Part shown: in pieces, positions 8,251 to 17,321 of the stretch | Numbering within the stretch: position 1 is the stretch's first letter | How the letters are laid out: the number at the start of each line of letters is the position of its first letter | Source of the DNA: Accumulibacter appositus | Lineage (GTDB): Bacteria > Pseudomonadota > Gammaproteobacteria > Burkholderiales > Rhodocyclaceae | Reading direction: 5' to 3' (one strand) | NCBI RefSeq assembly: GCF_035440685.1 | Contig: NZ_DAORMW010000031.1 | DNA length: 64,000 nt | Program-made: the position numbers and the translations under genes | Notes under the pieces: model-generated | What the model was told of the DNA's origin: nothing | Databases searched by the model: none | Seen by the model: only the letters and a program-made list of their open reading frames with translations

Positions 8251-11200
8251 ATGCTCGAAACCCCGTTTGTCCATCTTCGTCTGCACAGTGAGTATTCGGT
8301 CACCGACGGCATCGTCCGGCTTGGTGATGCGCTTGTCCGCGCCGGCAGTTGCGGCATGCCGGCGCTGGCGCTCACCGATCTGGCCAATGTCTTCGGCCTG
8401 GTCAAGTTCTACTCTTCGGCACGTGGCAAGGGAATCAAGCCGTTGCTCGGCAGCGATGTCTTCATTGCCAACGACACTGACCCCGATCGCCCCTATCGAC
8501 TGCTGCTGCTGGTTCGCTCCGGGCAGGGCTATCGGCAACTGTGCGAGCTGCTGTCGCGCGCCTATCTGGCGCCACGCGTGCGCGGACGCGCCGAGATCAG
8601 CCGCCGCATGCTGCACGAGGTCGGTGTCGATGGCCTGATCGCACTCTCGGGCGCTGCTGCCGGCGACGTCGGTGAAGCGCTGCTGCAGGGCAGGTTCGAG
8701 CAGGCGTCGCAGTGCGCGCGGCGTTGGGAGCAGCTCTTCCCGGGCGCTTTCTACCTCGAAGTGCAGCGCTACGGGCAGCCGCAACAGGAGTTCCTGGTGA
8801 CAGCGACCGCCGATCTTGCGGCCGAGCTGGAGCTGCCGCTGGTGGCCACGCATCCGATCCAGTTTCTCGAACGCGATGACTTCAAGGCGCATGAAGCGCG
8901 CGTCTGTATCGCCGAGGGCTACATGCTGGGTGATGCCCGGCGCCCGAAGCTGTACACCGAAGAGCAGTATTTCAAGTCCACCGAGGAAATGGTCGCGCTC
9001 TTCGCCGACCTTCCCGAAGCGCTCGAGAACGCGGTCGAAATCGCCAAGCGCTGCAATCTGCAGATCACGCTCGGCAAGAGCTATCTGCCCGATTTCCCGA
9101 CTCCGGACGGCGTCACGCTGGCCGATTTCCTTCGTCAGGAGGCCGTGGCCGGCCTCGAAGTGCGCTTGCAGCAACTGTTCCCGGACCCCGGCGAACGTGC
9201 GGCACAGCGAGCCCCTTACGATGCCCGCCTGCAGCTCGAGACGGACACCGTCGTGCAGATGGGATTCCCCGGCTACTTCCTGATCGTTGCCGATTTCATC
9301 AACTGGGCCAAGCACAATGGCTGTCCGGTCGGGCCGGGGCGCGGTTCGGGCGCCGGTTCGGTCGTCGCCTACGCGCTGGGAATCACCGACCTCGATCCGT
9401 TGCGCTACGCGCTGCTCTTCGAGCGCTTCCTCAACCCCGAGCGGGTGTCGATGCCCGACTTCGACATCGACTTCTGCCAGGACAATCGCTGGCGGGTGAT
9501 CGAATACGTGCGCGAGAAGTACGGCGCGGCGGCGGTTTCGCAGATCGTCACTTTTGGAACCATGTCTTCGAAGGCGGTCATCCGCGACGTCGGGCGCGTG
9601 CTCGATTTGCCGTACACCTTCTGCGACCAGCTTTCCAAGCTGATCCCGGTGGAGACCAACAAGCCGCTGTCGCTGGCCAAGTCGCTGCTCGCCGAACCGC
9701 AACTGCAGGCGCGCATCGACGAGGAAGAGGAGGTCAAGGACCTCTTCGACCTCGCCGCCCGTCTCGAAGACCTGACGCGCAACGTCGGCATGCACGCCGG
9801 CGGCGTGCTCATCGCCCCCGGCAAGCTGACCGACTTCTGCCCGATCTATTCGGCCGACGGTGGCGGCTCGGTGGTTTCGCAGTACGACAAGGACGACGTC
9901 GAGAAAATCGGCCTGGTGAAGTTCGACTTCCTCGGCCTGCGCAACCTGACGATCATCGAACTGGCGCTCAAATACGTCGAGCAGCTGAGCGGCGAGCGCC
10001 CCGATCTGGCGACGCTGGCCTTCGACGATCCCGGTACCTACCAGATTCTCAAGGACGGCAATACCACCGCCATCTTCCAGGTGGAATCGGAGGGCATGAA
10101 GAAGCTGGTGCGCAAGCTGGCGCCCGACCGTTTCGAGGACATCATCGCCGTCCTCGCGCTGTACCGGCCGGGTCCGCTGGGCTCGGGAATGGTCGACGAC
10201 TTCATCCTGCGCAAGAAGGGCCAGCAGAAGATCGATTACTTCATCGACGACCTGAAGGCCTGCCTCGAACCGACTTACGGGGTCATCGTCTATCAGGAAC
10301 AGGTGATGCAGATCGCGCAGATCATCGGCGGCTATACGCTCGGCGCCGCCGATCTGTTGCGGCGTGCGATGGGCAAGAAGAAGGCCGAAGAAATGGCCCT
10401 GCACCGCGACCTGATGCGCGAAGGGGCGAGGAAGAAGGGTTACGACGAAAAGCTGGCGATGCAGCTTTTCGACCTGATGGAGAAATTCGCCGAGTACGGC
10501 TTCAACAAGTCGCACACCGCCGCCTACGCGGTGATCACCTACCATACGGCCTGGCTGAAGGCGCACCATTGCGCGGCCTTCATGGCGGCGACCCTGTCGT
10601 CGGACATGGACAACACCGACTCGGTGAAGATCGTCCACGACGACGCGCTCAGTAACGGCCTGCAGATTCTTGGCCCGGACATCAATGCCTCGCAGTATCG
10701 CTTCACGCCGGTCGATCGCACCCGTGTTCGCTACGGACTGGGCGCGGTCAAGGGGACTGGCGAGCAGGCGGTGAATACGATTCTCGACGCCCGCGCAGCA
10801 GGGGGTGCGTTCAAGGATCTCTTCGATTTCTGTCGCCGTTCGGACAAGCGCATGGTCAACCGGCGCACCATCGAGGCGCTGATTCGTGCCGGTGCCTTCG
10901 ACGCACTCGACGACCATCGTGCGCGCCTGTTGGCGTCGGTCGGCATCGCCATCGAAGCCGCCGAGCAGGCCGAGCGCAACGCCATGCAGGTCAGCCTGTT
11001 CGATCTCCTCGAAGCCGAAGGAGATGAGGACGGTAGAGTGCACGGGCCGCGCTATGTCGAAGTGCCGCGCTGGAGCGAAAGGCAGCGGCTCAACGAGGAG
11101 AAGATCGCCCTCGGCTTCTATTTCTCCGGTCATCCTTTCCACGAGCTGCAGGCCGAGGTGTCGCGTTTTGCGCGCAAGCCGCTGGCTGCGCTGGAGGCGC

Positions 11201-11727
11201 GCAAGGAGCCGCAGTTTCTCGCCGGCCTGGTGGTCGGCGTGCGCAGCAAATTCACGGCGCGCGGCAAGATGGCCTTCATCCAGCTCGACGACGGCAGCAC
11301 CTCGCTCGAAGTGTCGGTGTTCAGCGAGTTGCTCGATGCCGAACGCGCCAAGATCAGGGAGGACGAGGTCCTGATCGTCGAAGGCAAGGTGCAGCGTGAC
11401 GATTTTGCCGGCGAAGGTCGCCTGAAAGTCGTCGCCGAACGCCTGTTGACGCTGGCTGAAGCGCGCGGCCGTTTTGCCCGCCATTTGCGCCTGTCGCTCA
11501 ACGGCCAGGCCAGTGGCGGCAACGCGAGTGCCGCGGCGCAACGCCTGCGCAGCCTGTTGGCGCCGTATACGCCGGGCAATTGTCCGGTGAGGTTGGCCTA
11601 CCACAACGGCGAGGCGACTTGCGAGCTGGAATTTGGTGACGCCAATCGGGTGCGCCTCGAGGACGATCTGCTGGCCTCGCTGCGCGACTGGCTGAGCAGC
11701 GAAAACGTCAGCGTCGACTACCCTTGA
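8251..11727 (+). CDS. dnaE: DNA polymerase III subunit alpha
   Basis: The 1158-residue catalytic subunit of the replicative polymerase. The N-terminal PHP domain begins FVHLRLHSEYSVTDG. The active-site aspartates are in PDFDIDF (residues about 401-407), with GPGRGSGAGS just before. The finger region FGFNKSHT-type motif is present (EYGFNKSHTAAYA). The helix-hairpin-helix and the OB fold (FIQLDDGSTSLEVSVF) follow in the usual order. Length is normal for a proteobacterial DnaE1. It ends with TTGA, close to the next small lipoprotein gene, which has its own AAGGAG site. Confidence 0.97.
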   Translation: MLETPFVHLRLHSEYSVTDGIVRLGDALVRAGSCGMPALALTDLANVFGLVKFYSSARGKGIKPLLGSDVFIANDTDPDRPYRLLLLVRSGQGYRQLCELLSRAYLAPRVRGRAEISRRMLHEVGVDGLIALSGAAAGDVGEALLQGRFEQASQCARRWEQLFPGAFYLEVQRYGQPQQEFLVTATADLAAELELPLVATHPIQFLERDDFKAHEARVCIAEGYMLGDARRPKLYTEEQYFKSTEEMVALFADLPEALENAVEIAKRCNLQITLGKSYLPDFPTPDGVTLADFLRQEAVAGLEVRLQQLFPDPGERAAQRAPYDARLQLETDTVVQMGFPGYFLIVADFINWAKHNGCPVGPGRGSGAGSVVAYALGITDLDPLRYALLFERFLNPERVSMPDFDIDFCQDNRWRVIEYVREKYGAAAVSQIVTFGTMSSKAVIRDVGRVLDLPYTFCDQLSKLIPVETNKPLSLAKSLLAEPQLQARIDEEEEVKDLFDLAARLEDLTRNVGMHAGGVLIAPGKLTDFCPIYSADGGGSVVSQYDKDDVEKIGLVKFDFLGLRNLTIIELALKYVEQLSGERPDLATLAFDDPGTYQILKDGNTTAIFQVESEGMKKLVRKLAPDRFEDIIAVLALYRPGPLGSGMVDDFILRKKGQQKIDYFIDDLKACLEPTYGVIVYQEQVMQIAQIIGGYTLGAADLLRRAMGKKKAEEMALHRDLMREGARKKGYDEKLAMQLFDLMEKFAEYGFNKSHTAAYAVITYHTAWLKAHHCAAFMAATLSSDMDNTDSVKIVHDDALSNGLQILGPDINASQYRFTPVDRTRVRYGLGAVKGTGEQAVNTILDARAAGGAFKDLFDFCRRSDKRMVNRRTIEALIRAGAFDALDDHRARLLASVGIAIEAAEQAERNAMQVSLFDLLEAEGDEDGRVHGPRYVEVPRWSERQRLNEEKIALGFYFSGHPFHELQAEVSRFARKPLAALEARKEPQFLAGLVVGVRSKFTARGKMAFIQLDDGSTSLEVSVFSELLDAERAKIREDEVLIVEGKVQRDDFAGEGRLKVVAERLLTLAEARGRFARHLRLSLNGQASGGNASAAAQRLRSLLAPYTPGNCPVRLAYHNGEATCELEFGDANRVRLEDDLLASLRDWLSSENVSVDYP

Positions 11728-11765
11728 GCGACGTCATGGCGCATCTTTTCAAAAGGAGTTTGTCG

Positions 11766-12056
11766 ATGATCGGGAAACATCTGCGGCGCGTTCCTGGCTC
11801 ACTACGTTCACTATTCGCGCCGCTATTCGTCGCGGCGCTCTTGCTCGGCTGTAGCGACAAACTCAACCTCGACAACTACAATCAGCTCAAGGTCGGCCAG
11901 TCCTATGACGAGGTCAAGCGGATTCTCGGCGATCCGACGCGCTGCGATGAAATGATGGCTGTGCGTAGCTGCGTCTGGGGAGGTGAGCAGCGCGGCATCA
12001 AGGTCGCCTTCATGGGCGGCCAGGTCGCTCTGCTTTCAGCCAACAACCTGAAGTGA
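11766..12056 (+). CDS. Small lipoprotein, SmpA/DUF3862-like
   Basis: A 96-residue exported lipoprotein. A short basic N-terminus and hydrophobic core end in a lipobox (LFVAALLLGC), so it should be lipid-anchored. The mature part LKVGQSYDEVKRILGDPTRC is the SmpA/OmlA-type fold signature (KxGxxxxxVxxxLGxP), followed by two Cys that could pair. The ATG at 11766 is chosen because AAGGAG lies seven bases upstream. In-frame alternatives at 11724 (TTG, overlapping the dnaE stop) and 11736 would add a non-signal extension. Function unknown; envelope location is likely. Confidence 0.75.
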   Translation: MIGKHLRRVPGSLRSLFAPLFVAALLLGCSDKLNLDNYNQLKVGQSYDEVKRILGDPTRCDEMMAVRSCVWGGEQRGIKVAFMGGQVALLSANNLK

Positions 12057-12064
12057 ATTGGGCC

Positions 12065-12541
12065 ATGAAAACAGTCGTGATGATTGACCAGGCCTTGCTC
12101 GATAGCGTCAGTCTCCAGGCCAGGCACAGCCCGCGCCAGCGCAAGAACTGCAACTTTCACGCCGACGATGCGGCGCCCGCGCATCGTTTGCTCAATGCCA
12201 TTGAGCCCGGCTCCTACCTGATGCCACATCGTCATCTCGACGCCAACAAGGACGAAACGATGATCGTCCTGCGCGGCCGGCTGGGCGTCGTCGTCTTCGA
12301 CGAATCTGGCCAGGTGCAACAGAGTGCGGTGCTGACGCCAGGTGGTCCTGTGAGCGGCGTCGATATTCCGCACGGCGTCTATCACACGGTTCTGGCGCTC
12401 GATCCCGGTACGGTGATGCTCGAAGCCAAGGGAGGACCCTATCTGCCGCTCGACGAGGCAGAGCGAGCGCCGTGGGCTCCGGCGGAGGGCGCGCCGGAAG
12501 CAGCTGCCTACGCACGGTCGTTGAGTGAGCGTTTCCGGTAG
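12065..12541 (+). CDS. WbuC-family cupin metalloprotein
   Basis: A cupin of about 158 residues. The metal-binding motif is PHRHLDANKDETMIVLRGR: the HxH, a downstream Glu and a His in DIPHGVYHTV form the usual 3-His/1-Glu site. The N-terminal CNFHADDAAPAHRLLNAIEPGSY is characteristic of WbuC proteins, which often sit near O-antigen genes but whose reaction is unknown. A GTG at 12053 overlaps the end of the lipoprotein gene and is an alternative start; neither has a strong ribosome site. It is not in a polysaccharide operon here; that locus is 18 kb away. Confidence 0.8.
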   Translation: MKTVVMIDQALLDSVSLQARHSPRQRKNCNFHADDAAPAHRLLNAIEPGSYLMPHRHLDANKDETMIVLRGRLGVVVFDESGQVQQSAVLTPGGPVSGVDIPHGVYHTVLALDPGTVMLEAKGGPYLPLDEAERAPWAPAEGAPEAAAYARSLSERFR

Positions 12542-12619
12542 CAGACAGGCCTGGCACCGCTCAGACCAGGGTCGACTGGCTCTGGCAGCTGTTTGCTCCT
12601 CGCCGGAATGAGGGTCGGC

Positions 12620-15286
12620 ATGTTGAAACGGACCCCGTTGCGCTGGCTGCTGGCGGTGCTGCTGGTCTTGCTCCTGCTCTGGCTGATGCTGCCGCGGCTG
12701 CTGGGCATGGCTGCGGAGCGCTGGCTGAGCGTTCCCGGACTGGAAGCGCTGCAGGTCGATATCGATCGTCTTGGCGTCGACGATGCCCGCCTGCGCGAAG
12801 TGCGCGCCGTCTATCAGAGCGCTGGCGGTGATCGTTTGCGGATTGTCTTGCGCGGCATCGAAGTGGCCTACACGCCAACACGTGCGCATGTCGAGCATCT
12901 CAATATTGCCACTGCCGAGCTGGAGATCTTGCCCGGGCAGGCGACACGAGAGGCGTCGCCCTGGCCACGCATCGAGTGGCCGCTCCTGCCGTTGAGCGAA
13001 CTGCAAATCGATGACCTGCGGCTTGCCGTGCTCCGCTCACAGCGTTCGCGACTCGAGGTACATGGCAGTTTCCTCTGGCGGCAAAGCGAGGGGCAGTTGC
13101 AGGCGGAATTCCGGCCCGGTGGCGACCTATTGCGGGTGACCGCGCGTGCCCCTTCGTTACAAGCGCCCAGAGCCTCCACTGAGCAGGCCGAATTCCGTGT
13201 CGAGTGGTTGGCTGCCGACGGGCCGGGGGCAGACCTGCGCTTGCGCGTTGGCCGCCAGCCCGAGCAGCAGCCAGCGAAGCTTGTCGCCCAGGCGCCACTT
13301 CCCTTGCTGGTCGAGCTGGCGCGTCGTGCCGGCGTCGCGATGCCCAGCGACACGGCGCGGGGCACGCTGAGCTTGCAGGCAGAAGTGCTCTTCGGCGAGG
13401 CGTCGGGGAGCATCCGTTCGCTCAGCGGCGAAGCGGAGTTAACAGGCGCCGAGATGCAGTTTGCCGACTCGGCGAGGCCGCTGGCCCTGGCCCTGGCTGG
13501 AAAAACGCACTTCGCCTGGCAAGCGTCGGCGGCCCAGCTCGGCTTGCAGCAGGGTCTGCAGTGGCAGGCGACGCTTGGCGGGAAGCTGCCGCTGCAGGCG
13601 AGCGGTCGGCTCGAGAAGGCATTTGTGCTACGCCTGAACGATGATGATGGCCTGGCGGCCAGCGACGGCGAATTTCCGTTTGTCCTGCAATCGCCGCAAT
13701 TGGGACGTTGGCAGGGGGGCCTGCAACGCCTGCGGCTAAGCGGCGGCGCGAGTCTGGCCGACTGGCGCGTCGCCGATGCGCAATTGCGCATCAAGGGCTT
13801 GCTGAAGGAATGGCGAGGAGAGGCGATCCGGGCGCACGACCTGCGGGCGGCGGGCGATCTCGCGCTGCACTGGTCGCGGTCGAGCGGGGTGAGCGGCGAG
13901 CTGGCCTTGCAGCTCAATCTGGGGCGCTTGTCCTGGTCGGGCGATGCGCCGCTGAGCGTGCAGCCCTCGACATGGCAAGTGAGTGCCAAGGCGGCGGCAA
14001 AGGCCGACGGCGATTTCTGGGACAGTCTGCTGCTCAGTGGCGAAGCCGACAGTGCGCAACTGGAAGTTAAGCCGGCTTCTGGACAGGCGCTGACGCTCGG
14101 CCGCAGCCGCCTGCAGCTATTGCAGTTTCGCCCGCTCAGGCGAGAGAGTGGCGTGAGTGCTGAGAAAAGGGGGCATGGCGAAGGCGATCAGGGTCTTGAA
14201 GCTGCGGAGGGTGAACTGCGGCTTGCCGTTGACAGGGTGCGTTTTGCCAACTGGCCGGCGCCGGATCTGCGCGCGCATCTGCGCCTCAAGGGCGGCGCCT
14301 TGCGCGGCGATGGCAGGCTGCTCCTGCAAGGGACGGACGTCCTGCGCTTCGCCGGTTCGCACCGGCTCGCGCGGGGCTGCGGCGAAGCGACGCTGAACGC
14401 GCAGCAGGGACTGCCGAAGCTGGGGAAATTGCTGCAGCCGCGTCCCACTGCCTTGCAGGCACTTGATCTTCGGGCCGGCGCGCTGGATGCGGCATTCACT
14501 GTCAACTGGTGCGGGCCGTCGCGGGCGCGGCCGCAGCCACGCCTCAATGCCAAGGGAAGCTTGCAGCTGCGCGCCGCCGACCTGGGCTGGGAACAGGCGC
14601 GTGCGCGCGCCGTGCAGGCCCGCCTGCAGCTCGATGGCCTACATCCCTTGCGCGGCCGTATCGCGTTTGCCGCACGGGACGGGGAACTGGCTACCGGTAC
14701 GCCGATCGCCGACCTGAATGTCGATCTGGAGTTGGCAGCGAAGGCTCTGAGCGTGCATGCGCTGGCTGTCAAGCTGCTCGGCGGCAGTGTCCATAGCGAG
14801 CCGTTCAGCCTGTCCTGGCCGCCATCGGGAGATACTCTGCCCTTGCACATTCGCCGCCTCGATCTGGCCCAGTTGCTCGCCCTGTTCCAGGTTCCCGGCC
14901 TGTCGGGAAGCGGTCGGCTGGATGGCTTGCTGCCGGTCCGCTATGCCGATGGCGGCATCGAGATCGACGATGGCCGACTGAGCAGCCCTGGCGTCGGCAG
15001 CGTCAAGTACGCACCGACCTTGTCGATGCCGGCAAACCCCGGCTTGCAGGTCTTGCGCAACTTCCACTTCGCGAAGCTTGCCCTGCACCTGTGGTATGCC
15101 GCCGATGGTGCCTACCGTACGCAGGTGAACCTCGATGGCAACAACCCCGATTTCTACGACGGCTATCCGGTGCGCCTGGGGCTCGACATCAACGGGAAAT
15201 TGCCGGGTCTGTTCCGCTCGGCGCTTCTTTCCGGCGATTTCAGTCGTCACGTCCTGGAACAGCTGCAATCGGGCAAGCTCGAATAG
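12620..15286 (+). CDS. ydbH: YdbH-family AsmA-like intermembrane lipid-transport protein
   Basis: An 888-residue protein with one N-terminal membrane anchor (WLLAVLLVLLLLWLMLP) and a long periplasmic, repetitive beta-rich body. This is the architecture of bridge-like lipid-transfer proteins. The last 250 residues match the YdbH C-terminal domain (VDLELAAKALSVHALAVKLL, then LDLAQLLALFQVPGLSGSGR and IEIDDGRLSSPGVGSVKYAP). The next two genes are YnbE- and YdbL-like, the same order as in Enterobacteria, where YdbH is redundant with TamB and YhdP for moving phospholipid to the outer membrane. ATG 12620 follows GAGGG; ATG 12608 is an alternative. Confidence 0.88.
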   Translation: MLKRTPLRWLLAVLLVLLLLWLMLPRLLGMAAERWLSVPGLEALQVDIDRLGVDDARLREVRAVYQSAGGDRLRIVLRGIEVAYTPTRAHVEHLNIATAELEILPGQATREASPWPRIEWPLLPLSELQIDDLRLAVLRSQRSRLEVHGSFLWRQSEGQLQAEFRPGGDLLRVTARAPSLQAPRASTEQAEFRVEWLAADGPGADLRLRVGRQPEQQPAKLVAQAPLPLLVELARRAGVAMPSDTARGTLSLQAEVLFGEASGSIRSLSGEAELTGAEMQFADSARPLALALAGKTHFAWQASAAQLGLQQGLQWQATLGGKLPLQASGRLEKAFVLRLNDDDGLAASDGEFPFVLQSPQLGRWQGGLQRLRLSGGASLADWRVADAQLRIKGLLKEWRGEAIRAHDLRAAGDLALHWSRSSGVSGELALQLNLGRLSWSGDAPLSVQPSTWQVSAKAAAKADGDFWDSLLLSGEADSAQLEVKPASGQALTLGRSRLQLLQFRPLRRESGVSAEKRGHGEGDQGLEAAEGELRLAVDRVRFANWPAPDLRAHLRLKGGALRGDGRLLLQGTDVLRFAGSHRLARGCGEATLNAQQGLPKLGKLLQPRPTALQALDLRAGALDAAFTVNWCGPSRARPQPRLNAKGSLQLRAADLGWEQARARAVQARLQLDGLHPLRGRIAFAARDGELATGTPIADLNVDLELAAKALSVHALAVKLLGGSVHSEPFSLSWPPSGDTLPLHIRRLDLAQLLALFQVPGLSGSGRLDGLLPVRYADGGIEIDDGRLSSPGVGSVKYAPTLSMPANPGLQVLRNFHFAKLALHLWYAADGAYRTQVNLDGNNPDFYDGYPVRLGLDINGKLPGLFRSALLSGDFSRHVLEQLQSGKLE

Positions 15287-15326
15287 TTTTGTTAAGCTAG
15301 GCAGTATTCAATTTGCGGAGCACCCC

Positions 15327-15521
15327 ATGTTCAGGCCCCCTCCCTTGCTGTCCCTTGCGGCGCTGGTCGTGCTGCTCGGCGCATGTTCGCCGACCGTGCG
15401 TGTCGAGGCGCCGGAGAAACCCATCGAAATCAACATGACCGTGAACATCAAGCACGAGATTCTGGTCAAGGTCGAGAAGGATGTTCAACAATTGTTTGAC
15501 GAGAACAAAGGCCTGTTCTGA
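15327..15521 (+). CDS. ynbE: YnbE-family small lipoprotein
   Basis: A 64-residue lipoprotein: signal with lipobox LLGAC, then a short mature part (EINMTVNIKHEILVKVEKDV) typical of YnbE, ending in an acidic helix. In E. coli YnbE is an outer-membrane lipoprotein that partners YdbH to complete the periplasmic bridge. GGAG lies seven bases before ATG 15327. It lies 40 bp after ydbH and 30 bp before ydbL. Many start calls would place this gene too far upstream; the lipobox fixes the start. Confidence 0.87.
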   Translation: MFRPPPLLSLAALVVLLGACSPTVRVEAPEKPIEINMTVNIKHEILVKVEKDVQQLFDENKGLF

Positions 15522-15550
15522 ACCGGGCCGATGTTGACCAAGGAAACGCC

Positions 15551-15880
15551 ATGAAAACATTGATCAAAGCCTGTTTGCTCAGTCTGTTGCTGATGATGCC
15601 CGTTGCCTTTGCCGCCGATCTCTCCGCGGCAAAGCAACAGGGCTGGATCGGCGAGCAGAACAACGGCTATCTCGGTCTGGTCAGGGGCGACGCCCCGGCC
15701 GACGTCAAAGCGCTGCTGGCCAAGGTCAACGCGCAGCGAAAAGCCGAGTTCACGCAAATTGCCAGGAAGAACGGCATCGCCGAGGCGGAAGCGGCCAGGA
15801 TCTTCGCTCGCGAAGCAGAGACGCGGACTGTGCCGGGTAACTACATCCAGAGTTCGGCCGGCGCCTGGGTGAAGAAGTAG
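15551..15880 (+). CDS. ydbL: YdbL family protein (DUF1318)
   Basis: A 109-residue periplasmic protein with a cleavable signal (LLSLLLMMPVAFAADL). The mature domain matches YdbL/DUF1318: QGWIGEQNNGYLG near the start, VNAQRKAEFTQIARKNGI in the middle and the closing GNYIQSSAGAWVKK. In E. coli the homologue modulates the YdbH-YnbE complex. Third gene of the ydbH-ynbE-ydbL set, with AAGGAAACGCC before the ATG. It is convergent with the TRIC channel gene 71 bp downstream; no clear hairpin terminator was seen between them. Confidence 0.9.
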   Translation: MKTLIKACLLSLLLMMPVAFAADLSAAKQQGWIGEQNNGYLGLVRGDAPADVKALLAKVNAQRKAEFTQIARKNGIAEAEAARIFAREAETRTVPGNYIQSSAGAWVKK

Positions 15881-15951
15881 GTCGCTGGTCAAGACAGCCG
15901 TCGTTAACGCGAGGGGCGCGGCCAGCTGGCAAGCCTGCGGACTTTCCGGGA

Positions 15952-16587
15952 TCATCCCTCCTTGGGCTTGCTGGCCAGCCGATCCGGTACGCTCAGGTTC
16001 CAGTGGATGGCCGCCGCGCGCAGCACGAAGATGAGCACGATTGCCGTCGCCGCGCCGAGCGATCGATACGCGGGGGCAAAAGCCAGTAGCAGCACGTACA
16101 GTGCGCAGCCGAAAGTTATCGGGATTGCGTAGATCTCGCGCCGCATCAGGAGGGTTTGTCGGCCGGCCAGTACGTCGCGAATCAGGCCGCCGCCAATGGC
16201 GGTTATGATGCCCAGAATGATCGGCGCCAGCGGCCGGCCGAAGTCCAGCGCCCACACCTTGTCGGTCGCCGCGATGGCAAACAGCGAAGCGCCCAGGCCG
16301 TCGATGTAGAGCATCAGGCTGTAGATTTCCCGGCGTGTGAAGAGCGAGTTGGCGGCGAACGCAGCCAGGCTGGCAGCGAGTGCGACCCAGATGTAAGCCA
16401 GATCGGCGGCCCAGAAGACCGGCACGTCGAGGATGATGTCCCTGATCGTGCCGCCGCCGATGGCGGTGATGATTCCCAGGACGGTGGCCCCGAAGAAATC
16501 GATGCCGCGCGGCGCGACGGCAAGCACCGCCGTGACCGCGAAAGCGGCCGTGCCCGCCATCCCTACCCAGTAAGTGAGCGCATTCAA
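15952..16587 (-). CDS. TRIC-family (UPF0126) membrane channel protein
   Basis: A 211-residue, seven-helix membrane protein made of two tandem repeats of the UPF0126/TRIC domain. Each repeat carries the hallmark glycine kink: GIITAIGGGTIRD near residue 40 and GIITAIGGGLIRD near residue 127. Family members are homologues of animal trimeric intracellular cation channels; bacterial ones conduct K+ or Na+ and their physiological role is unclear. Length is normal. It is transcribed leftward and faces ydbL. Its upstream side borders the accessory island at 16.8 kb. Confidence 0.9.
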   Translation of the reverse strand: MNALTYWVGMAGTAAFAVTAVLAVAPRGIDFFGATVLGIITAIGGGTIRDIILDVPVFWAADLAYIWVALAASLAAFAANSLFTRREIYSLMLYIDGLGASLFAIAATDKVWALDFGRPLAPIILGIITAIGGGLIRDVLAGRQTLLMRREIYAIPITFGCALYVLLLAFAPAYRSLGAATAIVLIFVLRAAAIHWNLSVPDRLASKPKEG

Positions 16588-16779
16588 TACGAGCCTTGTG
16601 GAAAACTGACCCTGCAGGGCTGATTTTCTTACCGCTGGGGGCGAAAGCGAAGTACGCAGGCGGCCAAAATCGGCTGCATGGGTTGGTCAAGACCAACATC
16701 ATAACACCCACGAAATTGATAGTACTCAACGCGGGCTGATCACGCAACGCTGGAAGGTGATTCAGTAGAAACTGCTGCC

Positions 16780-16818
16780 CGTCATGACTTGGGGTGTCTC
16801 CATGTGTAATGACCGTTA
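16780..16818 (-). repeat. Dispersed palindromic repeat, copy B (short)
   Basis: On the minus strand this reads TAACGGTCATTACACATGG, then AGACACCCCAAGTCATGACG. It matches the family of 6101-6148 and 25730-25781 but lacks about ten bases of the right half. It marks the left edge of the biosynthetic island and has the same orientation as copy C at the right edge. Confidence 0.6.
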
Positions 16819-16820
16819 GG

Positions 16821-17051
16821 TACGGCCAGCTTCCGCTGATTGAGCACCCGCCACGGCGTGGCGAGGAGGTCGAATGCTCGCCAGCCTATGCCATTCGTTA
16901 TAGGGAGCGTACCGTCGCCGAGTGCAGCAATACGCGGCTCAAGGACGAATTCGGCGGCAACTCCAGCGAGGTTTGCAAGCGGCTCACTGGTTTGATTTTT
17001 GTCTTGACGCAGGGGATCGCCTTGGATCACCATACCTTCCATATGAGATAA
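16821..17051 (+). pseudogene. Decayed transposase C-terminus
   Basis: Reading forward, the segment encodes LIEHPPRRGEEVE, then RYRERTVAECSNTRLKDEFGG and RLTGLIFVLTQGIALDHHT. This follows the C-terminal pattern of a common IS transposase family (ISNCY/IS1182-like: RYRERS..ERVN.RLKDEFGG...CHLMFGILALT.DQL). The N-terminal catalytic part is missing and the end is badly substituted, so it is a fragment. It abuts repeat copy B at the left edge of the biosynthetic island, a likely scar of insertion. Confidence 0.6.
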
Positions 17052-17321
17052 GGAGGCGTCGATCCCGCTGTCCGAAGTGCTCCGCCGCTCCCGCCGAAGC
17101 GGGAGGGAGGGTTCCACAGCCCGAAGGATCTCGCCATCCGAATCCAATCGCTGCCGGGGGTATCGCAGACGTGTTGCGTACAGGATCTGGTCGTGCCGGA
17201 ACGTTCGATGCGAGCACTCGTCGGCGGAGTTCGTCGCCACTGCTATTTCTCCACGCGAGAAGCACCGCCGACGGTTCGTTGCTAGCACCAGGGCGCGACG
17301 CCACGTGGCGAGATCGATCCG
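17052..17321. other. Intergenic stretch with one hairpin
   Basis: No gene is recognised. A seven-base-pair hairpin with a CGAA loop lies at 17088-17105, without a T-run. The remainder probably holds the promoter region of the rightward genes that start at 17322. The adjoining 16588-16779 holds nothing recognised either and should contain the upstream region of the leftward TRIC gene. Confidence 0.4.

Noticed and set aside
8164..11604. An 1146-codon open frame on the strand opposite dnaE
   Set aside because: It mirrors dnaE in a high-GC genome, with a Gln/His/Arg-biased composition and no known family; dnaE is certain.
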